A DNA stretch of 64,000 bases from an uncultured Bacteroidales bacterium (GCA_905233585.1 CAJOFD010000009.1:1-64000); one strand, 5' to 3'; shown: positions 35,042 through 42,171, numbered from the stretch's first letter. Program-made: numbers and translations. Notes: generated from the sequence alone by a model not told the origin.

Positions 35042-35791
35042 ATGGCAGAATTTAATATAGACGGTCGCATGCGTGTGGATTCCCTGCAGGCACAATTCAA
35101 AGAGGCATTCGGAGGAACTCTCCGTGTTTATTATCATCATCACTTTGCAGAAGCATCTGCCCGTTTGTCAGAAATTAGAAGTGAAAATGCACCTGCTACT
35201 GGTGAATTAAAAGTCAATGGAAATATGCAGGTTGGCACTTTTGAGGAAAAAATGATGGAACAATTTGGTATAGAGGTGCAAGTTGCTGATGCCAACAACG
35301 AAGTTTTGATTGAAAACGGGGCAACCTTACGAAATGCGGCCAATGCGAAAGCAAAGGCAGCATATCAACAACAAGACTATTCTCGAGAATATTGGGTTGA
35401 AACATCTTGTGAACAAAATGTGGTTTTGTCAGAACATGTGATAGACTTGTTGAATGAATGTACAGGTAAGAAATATGAACCTGTATTCAGACAAGTATAT
35501 ATCGGGATAAAATTTGATGACAAACCCTGCAATTTTATAACATTAACACCGCAGAAACGGGAATTGCTTCTTTCAATAAGTGTTGCGGAAAGTGCCAAAC
35601 ATCAAGAAATTTTTGACAAGTATTTTGATGGGGATGTTAAATATAATAAAGGTGTTTATCAATTGAAAATCAATACTGAAGATACCGAAAAGAAAGGTGG
35701 TTTTTTCAAAAAATTATTGGGCAAAGCGGCAAGCAATATAGATCAACTCAAACCGATATTATTACAAGCGGAAAAAGAATATAGAAAATAA
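35042..35791 (+). CDS. Two-lobed 'DGRMKV' domain protein with extra C-terminal domain (paralogue 1)
   Basis: Residues 1-100 form a domain made of two similar halves: FNIDGRMRVDSLQAQFKEAFG..LRVY and LKVNGNMQVGTFEEKMMEQFGIEVQVA. The same arrangement occurs in the genes at 35828 and 36444. Here it is extended by about 150 residues (residues 110-249) with no recognised motif, including YIGIKFDDKPCNFITLTPQKRELLLSI and a basic stretch KKGGFFKKLLGKAAS. No signal peptide or membrane segment. I do not recognise the family. The shared upstream leader indicates tandem duplication. Confidence 0.65.
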   Translation: MAEFNIDGRMRVDSLQAQFKEAFGGTLRVYYHHHFAEASARLSEIRSENAPATGELKVNGNMQVGTFEEKMMEQFGIEVQVADANNEVLIENGATLRNAANAKAKAAYQQQDYSREYWVETSCEQNVVLSEHVIDLLNECTGKKYEPVFRQVYIGIKFDDKPCNFITLTPQKRELLLSISVAESAKHQEIFDKYFDGDVKYNKGVYQLKINTEDTEKKGGFFKKLLGKAASNIDQLKPILLQAEKEYRK

Positions 35792-35800
35792 AAATAAAAA

Positions 35801-35827
35801 TAAGTATTAACCAATTAAAATAATATT
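35801..35827 (+). repeat. Leader repeat, copy 2 (GTATTAACCAATTAAAATAA)
   Basis: Same position relative to the start codon as copies 1 and 3; it shares GTATTAACCAATTAAAA with copy 3. Confidence 0.6.
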
Positions 35828-36376
35828 ATGGCAACAACAAAGAAACCAGCCGTTAAGAAATCCGCAGCTAAACCTGCAGCCAGGAAAACCACAACAGTTG
35901 CAAAGACAGCAACTTCGACAAAGAAAACTGCAGCGAAGCCTGCGGCTAAATCTGTAGCAAAGAAAACAACTACAGTGAAGACGACTGTTGAATTGTCGGT
36001 AACTGGAAACAAGAAGGTGGAAACTTTGATGAAAGAATTTACAAAGAAATTTCCATATCTTCGTTTGCGTATTTATTCAGGAGAAGCCAAAAAAGTTTCG
36101 GGCTCATTGACTCCATATAGGGTTGACATATCTAAAACTCTAGCATCAGTACGCGATAAAAGTGCAAAAGGTGGAGATATATCCATTAGCGGCAATAAGA
36201 AAATCAAGACCTTGGAAAAAGAATTTGATACCGTATTCGGTCTGTATGTACAAGTATGCTACACTGCAAAAGACGGACATCGTTATTATACCAGCGGTAC
36301 TGCTGACGAGATGACCCTCGCCGCCTTCAATAGGAAGTGCGAAGCCGATGGCTGCAAAAAAGATGAATGGAAGTAA
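35828..36376 (+). CDS. Histone-like Lys/Ala tail fused to the two-lobed domain (paralogue 2)
   Basis: In the 182-residue protein, residues 1-55 are a low-complexity Lys/Ala/Thr/Pro tail (KKPAVKKSAAKPAARKTTTVAK...) like those of eukaryotic H1 and bacterial H1-like proteins. Residues 56-165 carry the two lobes: LSVTGNKKVETLMKEFTKKFPYLRLRIY and ISISGNKKIKTLEKEFDTVFGLYVQV. A short Lys/Cys-containing end follows. The fusion suggests that this paralogue binds nucleic acid or another polyanion. That is inference from composition only. Confidence 0.65.
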   Translation: MATTKKPAVKKSAAKPAARKTTTVAKTATSTKKTAAKPAAKSVAKKTTTVKTTVELSVTGNKKVETLMKEFTKKFPYLRLRIYSGEAKKVSGSLTPYRVDISKTLASVRDKSAKGGDISISGNKKIKTLEKEFDTVFGLYVQVCYTAKDGHRYYTSGTADEMTLAAFNRKCEADGCKKDEWK

Positions 36377-36410
36377 AATCGGATAGATAAAAATTTAAAT
36401 TAATCAAATA

Positions 36411-36443
36411 AACATAGTATTAACCAATTAAAAAATTAAAGTT
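36411..36443 (+). repeat. Leader repeat, copy 3 (ACATAGTATTAACCAATTAAAA)
   Basis: Contains both the ACATAGTATTAA of copy 1 and the GTATTAACCAATTAAAA of copy 2, directly before ATG 36444. Confidence 0.6.
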
Positions 36444-36758
36444 ATGGCAGAATTTAACATTGACGGAAGAATGAAGGTAAAAACCTTGAAATCCAAGTTC
36501 AAAGAAGCGTTTGGTGCATCTTTGCGTGTTTACATGAATGTATCAAGCAAAGGTCGTATGGCGGATGAGGAAGCAACATTGGCAAGCATTCGTGCTGAAG
36601 GTGCCAAAGGTGGCGAACTTGCTGTAAAAGGCAACATGAAAGTCGGCAATTTTGAAAACAAAATAGCTGAAATGTATGGTATTGGTGTACAGGTAGCCAA
36701 TGCAGATGACTCCAAACTTGCAGACAATGAGGCAACCCTCATTCAAGCCGGAAAGTAA
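36444..36758 (+). CDS. Minimal two-lobed 'DGRMKV' domain protein (paralogue 3)
   Basis: This 104-residue protein consists of the two lobes alone: FNIDGRMKVKTLKSKFKEAFGASLRVY, linker with ATLASIRAEGAKGGE, then LAVKGNMKVGNFENKIAEMYGIGVQVA and a short end with EATLIQAG. It is the simplest copy and defines the domain borders for the other two. No catalytic residues stand out. The soluble small size suggests a binding or signalling module. Family not recognised. Confidence 0.7.
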   Translation: MAEFNIDGRMKVKTLKSKFKEAFGASLRVYMNVSSKGRMADEEATLASIRAEGAKGGELAVKGNMKVGNFENKIAEMYGIGVQVANADDSKLADNEATLIQAGK

Positions 36759-36770
36759 GTTTTTCGTCAG

Positions 36771-36798
36771 AGCAGGGGAACAGCAATGTTCCCTTGCT
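36771..36798 (+). terminator. Hairpin after paralogue 3, probable terminator
   Basis: AGCAGGGGAACA, loop GCAA, TGTTCCCTTGCT. It is a 12-bp stem with one G-T pair and no T-tract. Confidence 0.55.
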
Positions 36799-36823
36799 TA
36801 CCAACAACCAACGTTCTTTGACA

Positions 36824-37014
36824 TATTGTAGAGAAAAAATCAGAACAAATTGCTTTCTAATTCATTGTTTAATTGATAATAACGCGTAAACATAGATTGT
36901 ATTTTGTTATAATTTAATCAGTAATATTTCATATTTGTCTGTAGAAATCGCAGTACAATTACAACTTTTATTTGAAAAACGAAAGAATTGATATTAAAAA
37001 TTTTCTCTACAATA
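36824..37014. repeat. 191-bp segment bounded by 14-bp perfect inverted repeats
   Basis: Arms TATTGTAGAGAAAA and TTTTCTCTACAATA. No target-site duplication was obvious by eye. Possible readings are a MITE-like element, a regulatory pair of operators or a long RNA stem. Confidence 0.5.
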
Positions 37015-37083
37015 CAAAAATATAAGGATAATCCCGCAGTCCTGAAATTGCGGAAAAAATTATTTTATTAAATTTTCATTATT

Positions 37084-37326
37084 ATGAGCAAAGAGTATTA
37101 TCGTAAGAAAATTATTGATTTGCGGGCGAGTCTGCAAAAAGAAAAAGATGCCAAAAAACGAGACAACGAACATTATGCAAGCCTGATAAAGGGAGCGTCA
37201 ACGCCATCGTTAAAGGCCTCGTATAGAAAATCAAAAATTGACTATGCCGCTAGACACGACCGTAACATCGAGTCGCTAAAACGACAGATAGAAAGTGCCA
37301 AAGAATCGCTGAAAAGAGAAAAATAA
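37084..37326 (+). CDS. Small basic coiled-coil protein
   Basis: The 80-residue protein (MSKEYYRKKIIDLRASLQKEKDAKK...) consists almost entirely of charged helix with a break at KGASTPSLKASYRKSK. Heptad-like spacing of L/I residues at both ends suggests a helical hairpin. No signal peptide. Family not recognised. It starts the second half of the island run, 45 bases before the voltage-sensor channel gene, so it may be a channel partner. Confidence 0.55.
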   Translation: MSKEYYRKKIIDLRASLQKEKDAKKRDNEHYASLIKGASTPSLKASYRKSKIDYAARHDRNIESLKRQIESAKESLKREK

Positions 37327-37370
37327 TGGCAGGATGGATATAGACAAAATTGTCGGTATAATAAATTGAA

Positions 37371-39110
37371 ATGAGTAGAATCGCGAGTTTTAAACGTGAA
37401 CTTTCACGTGTTTTTGATGACAACCTGCACACCAAACAATGGCACAATTATGTGGATTATACCATTATTGGATTGATTATAATCAGTACTTTGGAAGTGT
37501 TCATCTCCACTTTCGCAGGGGTAGAACAACGTTTCGGCAAAATACTGATATTTATTGATATTTTTACTGTCATTATTTTTACAATTGAAGTTTCTCTCCG
37601 CATTTGGTGTGCTGACCTGATTGACGACAAATACAAAGGTTTTCTCGGAAGGATACGCTATTGTTGCAGTTTCTATGGATTAATAGATATTCTGTCAACA
37701 TATCCTTTTTATTTGAGTTTCTTATTTCCTTTTCCCTATACTGCCCTCAAAGTTTTGCGAATAGCCCGTTTGTTGAGAGTCTTTCGCTATATGCATTCAT
37801 TCCGTTTGTTGGCAGAGGCTTTTAAGTCTAAAAAGAATGAATTGTGGGTTTCTGTTCAGTTTTTGGCGATTGTAACAATCATATTGTCGCTTATCTTGTT
37901 TTTTGTAGAACACAAGGCACAGCCTGAAACTTATGCAAACGGTTGGGATTCTGTTGCATGGGCTTTTCTTCAATATGTTGGCGATCCGGGCGGATTTGCC
38001 GACAATCCGCCTATTACTTCTATAGGACAAATTATAGCCGTATTGGTGGGGATACTTGGAATAGCGATATTTGCTGTGCCTGCAGGTCTTATCGGATCCG
38101 GATTTACAGAAGTTATGGAAAAAGAACAAAAAGAGGAGAAGCGTCAAAATGATATAGATAAGATAAACGCAATTTTCCGGTACGTACAATGTCGTTACAC
38201 AAAATATTTACTGGTTCCCAAATATATGTCAATAACAGACATACAGGCACAACAGGGTATAAGCCAACCCAATATTATCGAAGCCGTTTCCGCTTCTGAT
38301 TTTTTGCGTTTGCGTAATATCGCCACCACTCGTCCAGTGGAAGAAAAACCAGCAGATAAACTTGTTGTAGAATGTTTTCCTAAAAACAGACCGTATGGCT
38401 GCTGTATCAATAGGGGTTCAAAGGTTACAATTGTTTCCACTTCCAGTTGCAGTGAGGCTGTAATCGGTAATTTTTCGTATTATCTTGCCATGATTGGAGG
38501 TTTTAATTATGTAAGTAAAGAAATTGAGTTTGATAGCAAATATCCTATAACATATTATAATATCAACGATAGGAATGCTTGTCCCAATTTGCCTCTTTTT
38601 CTTAATGATATAGATAGTCTTGCAAAAACCGAAGATAGTTGGGTTGTTTTTCTACTTTCGGCCAGTGGAGGTCAAGAACCTGTATATCCAACGCAGTTTC
38701 ACTATATAATAGGTGCGCAAAAAGGTGATGAAACTTATAATGACCCCAATATAACAATAAAAGATGTTGCCGTATTTGATGCGATGTACAATGAATTGAC
38801 AGAAACAATACAATCTCAATTCGGGTTAAATTCAGACAGACACAAATATTATGGTTCTTCCCCCAGAAACATAAGCCGCCATATCTGTCAAGGAAGAAAA
38901 ATCAATGCTTTTACCATAAGGATTGCATGGAGCGTAACTTGTTGGGATTATCGCAATACATTAATTTCCAAAACTATGGCAGATATATTCAACAAGCATT
39001 TTGAACCTGAAGTGCAGAAAGAATATTCATCGGAATTGACCATTCGCAAACCTAAAATGGACTATGGTTACACATTTTATTCCGACCTGATTGAGAATGA
39101 AAAAAGTTAA
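37371..39110 (+). CDS. Voltage-sensor ion channel (Kv-like) with non-canonical selectivity filter and large C-terminal domain
   Basis: In the 579-residue protein, six transmembrane helices lie in residues 28-245. S4 at about 127-145 reads LKVLRIARLLRVFRYMHSF with a basic residue at every third position. The pore helix WDSVAWAFLQ leads to YVGDPGGF (202-209) where K+ channels have TVGYGD. S6 GILGIAIFAVPAGLIGSGF is of the bacterial Kv type with the AVPAG hinge. The remaining 325 residues are cytosolic and carry no domain I can name. Ion selectivity cannot be predicted because the K+ signature is missing. The stop overlaps the peptidase start (TAATG), so the two products are probably coupled. Confidence 0.8.
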   Translation: MSRIASFKRELSRVFDDNLHTKQWHNYVDYTIIGLIIISTLEVFISTFAGVEQRFGKILIFIDIFTVIIFTIEVSLRIWCADLIDDKYKGFLGRIRYCCSFYGLIDILSTYPFYLSFLFPFPYTALKVLRIARLLRVFRYMHSFRLLAEAFKSKKNELWVSVQFLAIVTIILSLILFFVEHKAQPETYANGWDSVAWAFLQYVGDPGGFADNPPITSIGQIIAVLVGILGIAIFAVPAGLIGSGFTEVMEKEQKEEKRQNDIDKINAIFRYVQCRYTKYLLVPKYMSITDIQAQQGISQPNIIEAVSASDFLRLRNIATTRPVEEKPADKLVVECFPKNRPYGCCINRGSKVTIVSTSSCSEAVIGNFSYYLAMIGGFNYVSKEIEFDSKYPITYYNINDRNACPNLPLFLNDIDSLAKTEDSWVVFLLSASGGQEPVYPTQFHYIIGAQKGDETYNDPNITIKDVAVFDAMYNELTETIQSQFGLNSDRHKYYGSSPRNISRHICQGRKINAFTIRIAWSVTCWDYRNTLISKTMADIFNKHFEPEVQKEYSSELTIRKPKMDYGYTFYSDLIENEKS

Positions 39111-39847
39111 TGATATTTATGCAATTACTCAAACAATTATATCAAATCAATAGCAAATCGGGGCATGAAGATGAAATCAAACATGTCGTGCTTGAATATC
39201 TAAAGGGACTGCCTTTGTCAATATCTGAAGATGCTATCGGCAATTTGTTCATTACCAAAGGAAAATCCCAATATTATCCTTGCATTGCAGCACATTTGGA
39301 CGAAGTACACTATCCTCAGCATAGAAATTTGCACGAAATCAATGGAATTGTTTGTGCTACAGATGATGATAAAAATCGTATCGGTATAGGTGCCGATGAT
39401 AAAAACGGAATATGGATTGCACTGCAATTGCTACAAAGTGAAGAGTTTTTGAAAGTCGTCTTGTTTGTACAAGAAGAAAAAGACGGAGAAATACCGGGGT
39501 GTCGCGGTTCAAAAGCCTGTGATTTACATTTCTTTGATAATGTGAGATTTATTGTACAATGTGACCGAAAAGGCAATAGCGATATTGTTACTTTTAATGA
39601 AAAATATAATGTGCGGCTTTGTGAAGATGATTTTATTCCCCTTGCCTTGCAACAGAAATATGGCTATAAACCTGTCAACGGTGGAACTACCGATGTTGTT
39701 GCTTTACGCAATCGAGGACTTGCTATTCCTTGTTGCAACATCAGTTGCGGTTACTACAATGCTCACAAATCCGAAGAATATACGGTGTACAACGATTTGT
39801 TCAAATGTTTTAATTTAGTAAAAGATATTTTGACTTATTATAAATAA
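39110..39847 (+). CDS. Minimal M20/M28/M42-type zinc metallopeptidase
   Basis: The 245-residue soluble protein keeps every metal and catalytic position of the co-catalytic zinc peptidase clan: H62-x-D64 in AHLDEV, D96 in GADDKNG, the Glu pair in QEEKDG (122-123), D152 in QCDRKG and H219 in NAHKSEEY. It lacks the extra dimerisation or PDZ-like insert of M20/M42 enzymes and is far shorter than the usual 340-400 residues. It lies between two voltage-sensor channel genes. Start ATG 39110 overlaps the channel stop; ATG 39119 is an alternative. Confidence 0.75.
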   Translation: MIFMQLLKQLYQINSKSGHEDEIKHVVLEYLKGLPLSISEDAIGNLFITKGKSQYYPCIAAHLDEVHYPQHRNLHEINGIVCATDDDKNRIGIGADDKNGIWIALQLLQSEEFLKVVLFVQEEKDGEIPGCRGSKACDLHFFDNVRFIVQCDRKGNSDIVTFNEKYNVRLCEDDFIPLALQQKYGYKPVNGGTTDVVALRNRGLAIPCCNISCGYYNAHKSEEYTVYNDLFKCFNLVKDILTYYK

Positions 39848-39852
39848 AAAAA

Positions 39853-40677
39853 ATGGAAATGAGAAATTTATTTAAGGGTATTTTCTTGAATGACAAGTTC
39901 ATTCTTGCTGTAATACTGCTCAATTCCTACATTATTTATATGCAAGTTTCAGGATATGAAAGTTTTACTATTAGTTTGTTGGATGCACTATGTACTTTGA
40001 TATTTTTGGTGGAAATGATTATCAAACACATGGAGTATGGTTTTAAGGGATATTGGAAAAATGGCTGGAACCGTTTGGACGGAATATTGGTTATATTATC
40101 GTTGCCGTCTTTGGTAGAATTGTTTATTCCATTGGAAATGTTCAATTTGTCATTTTTGTTGATATTTCGTTTATTGCGTGTGCTGAGATTTTTCCGTGTG
40201 TTGCATTTCTTTCCTAATTTCAGCAAAGTGGTACAGGGATTTAAAGTGGCATTGAGAGAATCGTATGCGATATTATTAAGTTTCTTTGTCATTATTGTGA
40301 TATTCGGCTTGCTCAACTGTAGCCTGTTTCAGACTGCCGATCCTGAACATTTTCAAACGCCTCTCCGTTCCATTTATGCCGTATTCCAAATTTGTACGGT
40401 GGAGGGTTGGTACGAAATTCCCGATACTATTGCTACATATTATGGCTCTGCGTCAATAATGGCAGATATTGTGCGTATCTATTTTTGCTTGATATTGATT
40501 TTGGGTGGTATAATAGGTATGTCTTTTATCAATTCCATTTTTGTAGATGCAATGGTTGCCGATAACAATGACGATGTCAAAGCCCAACTTCATGAGATGG
40601 AACAAAAAATGGATAACAACAATAAAAAATGGGAACAGGATATAGAAGATATTAAGCAATTACTAAAAAATAAATAA
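39853..40677 (+). CDS. Bacterial Nav-like voltage-gated cation channel
   Basis: In the 274-residue protein, six transmembrane segments include an S4 with arginines at 106, 109, 112 and 115 (FRLLRVLRFFRVLHFF). The pore is FQICTVEGWYEIPD, which aligns with the BacNav filter FQxxTLESW; E184 corresponds to the filter glutamate that gives Na+/Ca2+ selectivity. S6 (GIIGMSFINSIFVDAMV) is followed by a polar C-terminal coiled coil (VKAQLHEMEQKMDNNNKKWEQDIEDIKQLL), as in NaChBac-type tetramers. One such subunit would form a homotetramer. It follows the peptidase by five bases. Confidence 0.85.
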   Translation: MEMRNLFKGIFLNDKFILAVILLNSYIIYMQVSGYESFTISLLDALCTLIFLVEMIIKHMEYGFKGYWKNGWNRLDGILVILSLPSLVELFIPLEMFNLSFLLIFRLLRVLRFFRVLHFFPNFSKVVQGFKVALRESYAILLSFFVIIVIFGLLNCSLFQTADPEHFQTPLRSIYAVFQICTVEGWYEIPDTIATYYGSASIMADIVRIYFCLILILGGIIGMSFINSIFVDAMVADNNDDVKAQLHEMEQKMDNNNKKWEQDIEDIKQLLKNK

Positions 40678-40680
40678 ATT

Positions 40681-40977
40681 ATGGCAATATTTCTTTGGTT
40701 ATGGAACTTGGTTTCGCCTATAGTAGTGGCGATGGGTATGTTGTATGTTTTTACTGGTACCCCTGATACGCTTGTGTTTGTACTTGGCGGTATAGCATCG
40801 GCATTGGGATTGATAATAGGTATTGTCGGTTGGGGGGACATGGTGCCACCTCGTTGGTTTTGGATAAAAAGTCGTACTGATTTAGCTGGAAGCCGTATCG
40901 GGACAGCGATTTCCTATGCCATACAATTTTTCTTTATCCCTGCCTTTGTCATAGGTTTGATAGAATATTTCGGATAA
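40681..40977 (+). CDS. Small integral membrane protein
   Basis: The 98-residue protein starts four bases after the Nav-like gene. Three hydrophobic segments are visible (LWNLVSPIVVAMGMLYVF, LVFVLGGIASALGLIIGIVGW, ISYAIQFFFIPAFVIGLIEYF) with a polar loop VPPRWFWIKSRTDLAGSR. No family recognised. The tight spacing suggests an accessory subunit or the last product of the channel operon. Confidence 0.65.
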   Translation: MAIFLWLWNLVSPIVVAMGMLYVFTGTPDTLVFVLGGIASALGLIIGIVGWGDMVPPRWFWIKSRTDLAGSRIGTAISYAIQFFFIPAFVIGLIEYFG

Positions 40978-41171
40978 GGGAAAAAGCTTGGAGGTGTATA
41001 AAATTTATGCGGTACAAGAATATTGTTTTCATACCGCACAAAAGTCTTTTGAATATCGGTTATTTTTTTGAGGTAAATTTCTTTGCTTATGGGGGCAGCA
41101 AAGTAATGATTTATTCTTCTTGTATCGCCTCCGAAAACGTATAGGGTGTGTTCATAGTCAAATATTGTCAT
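40914..41171 (-). CDS. Short ORF, possible continuation of a frameshifted lipoprotein gene
   Basis: The 85-residue ORF (MTIFDYEHTLYVFGGDTRRINHYF...) overlaps the end of the 41158-41460 gene by 14 bases in another frame. Its first 60 residues look coding; the tail overlaps the plus-strand membrane-protein gene. Read together, the two would give one protein of about 180 residues with a single frameshift near 41160-41170. A true separate gene with translational coupling is the alternative. Confidence 0.35.
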   Translation of the reverse strand: MTIFDYEHTLYVFGGDTRRINHYFAAPISKEIYLKKITDIQKTFVRYENNILVPHKFYTPPSFFPYPKYSIKPMTKAGIKKNCMA

Positions 41172-41460
41172 CGGATAGCGTAGCGTAACATATTTTGTTT
41201 CGGCGGTGTATCAGGTCTAAATAATAAATGTATTTTACCTTTGAGACTTTTATTTTAGATGTTGAAATATCAGATAGTTTATCCTTTAGTTCGTATTGAG
41301 CCTTGATAAAATGTCCTTCGGCATCAGGATAGGCTTTGATTACGGTTTGGTAATCTTCCCAACGGATAGTCAATGTATTTTTTGTATCGTTTTGCTTGCA
41401 AAAACTGAATATGAATGCTGTTATTGATACAGAAAGCATGTTAAATAAACACTTTCCCAT
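41158..41460 (-). CDS. Putative small lipoprotein
   Basis: The 100-residue protein has an N-terminal hydrophobic segment and cysteine (MLSVSITAFIFSFCKQND) that fits a lipoprotein signal. The mature part is Lys-rich (YELKDKLSDISTSKIKVSKVKYIYYL). The start is ATG 41460 or 41439. It has its own -7 box. It may be truncated by a frameshift. No family recognised. Confidence 0.5.
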   Translation of the reverse strand: MGKCLFNMLSVSITAFIFSFCKQNDTKNTLTIRWEDYQTVIKAYPDAEGHFIKAQYELKDKLSDISTSKIKVSKVKYIYYLDLIHRRNKICYATLSDDNI

Positions 41461-41498
41461 TTTGGATAAATTTTTAATGAGCCCTTAAATAATTATTG

Positions 41499-41506
41499 CA
41501 AAAGTA
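41499..41506 (-). promoter_or_regulatory. -7 box (TACTTTTG) of the small lipoprotein gene
   Basis: The minus strand reads TACTTTTG, 38 bases before ATG 41460. Confidence 0.55.
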
Positions 41507-41583
41507 TATTTGGGATAATACATCAATAAAACATTGCCTGTTTTTTATATAGGTTCTTTAAAAGTTTGTATTATTTTTTGTTG

Positions 41584-41591
41584 TATCTTTG
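41584..41591 (+). promoter_or_regulatory. -7 box (TATCTTTG) of the 41612 lipoprotein gene
   Basis: TATCTTTG, 20 bases before the ATG. A TTTG lies 15 bases upstream, close to but shorter than the usual -33 spacing. Confidence 0.6.
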
Positions 41592-41611
41592 TAGCGTAAA
41601 ATTGATTTGAT

Positions 41612-42064
41612 ATGAAAAATAAATATTTACTTTCCGTCTCACTTGTATTTTGCTGTATGTTTGTTTTTGTTTCGTGCAAAAAGGAACCGCACAAAGGAAA
41701 ATATACGGGTAGTTTTCAAGGTGTGTATCATACAAGTGCAAACAATACAACGACTTTTACATCATATTATTCATTTCAAATAGAGAAAAGTTCTAATAAA
41801 GAAATAGTTATAGAAGAAATGGAACATCATACCATGTCCACCTTAAAAAAACAGAATGATTCTATTATCGGTATTATCGGTTTTGGTAATGTTTACAGTG
41901 CCACGGGCGAAAAGGGCTTAACAATGAATCTGATAAAAATGCGTGGAAGGAGTTATTCCCAAGGAGAAAAAAGTTATATAGAAGGAACTTTTGAAGGTGA
42001 TGTTTATCTTGAAACGGGCAAAAGTTATTTGTCCACGGGGACATTTTTGTTGTCAGAACAATAA
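41612..42064 (+). CDS. Lipoprotein of unknown function
   Basis: In the 150-residue protein the signal peptide MKNKYLLSVSLVFCCMFVFVSC ends in a lipobox-type Cys followed by KKEP. Positively charged residues right after Cys (no LES-like acidic tag) suggest the periplasmic face rather than surface export. The mature part is beta-rich with repeated G-x-Y/F patterns (GKYTGSFQGVYHT, IEGTFEGDVYLETGKSYLSTGTFLL), like a small lipocalin-type barrel. Family unknown. Confidence 0.7.
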   Translation: MKNKYLLSVSLVFCCMFVFVSCKKEPHKGKYTGSFQGVYHTSANNTTTFTSYYSFQIEKSSNKEIVIEEMEHHTMSTLKKQNDSIIGIIGFGNVYSATGEKGLTMNLIKMRGRSYSQGEKSYIEGTFEGDVYLETGKSYLSTGTFLLSEQ

Positions 42065-42171
42065 TTATTGGATTTCAATCAATAGTTATTGTTTCCCATT
42101 CTGATAAGAGTTTAACATTTTGTTGTTATAAAATTCTTCCTTTTGTTTGTCATTTTTGTCGGAAAAAATGC

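Larger units (their letters stand above)
36759..37083. other. 325-base non-coding segment with hairpin and long inverted repeat
   Basis: Holds the hairpin at 36771-36798 and, further on, a 14-bp perfect inverted repeat TATTGTAGAGAAAA (36824-36837) / TTTTCTCTACAATA (37001-37014) enclosing about 160 AT-rich bases without an ORF. GTTCTTTGACATATTG precedes the left arm. CCGCA/TGCGG makes a small hairpin near 37035. Confidence 0.55.

Noticed and set aside
36771-37083. tRNA or known riboswitch in the island spacer
   Set aside because: No cloverleaf, T-loop or recognised riboswitch core could be found by eye; only hairpins and the long inverted repeat are supported.
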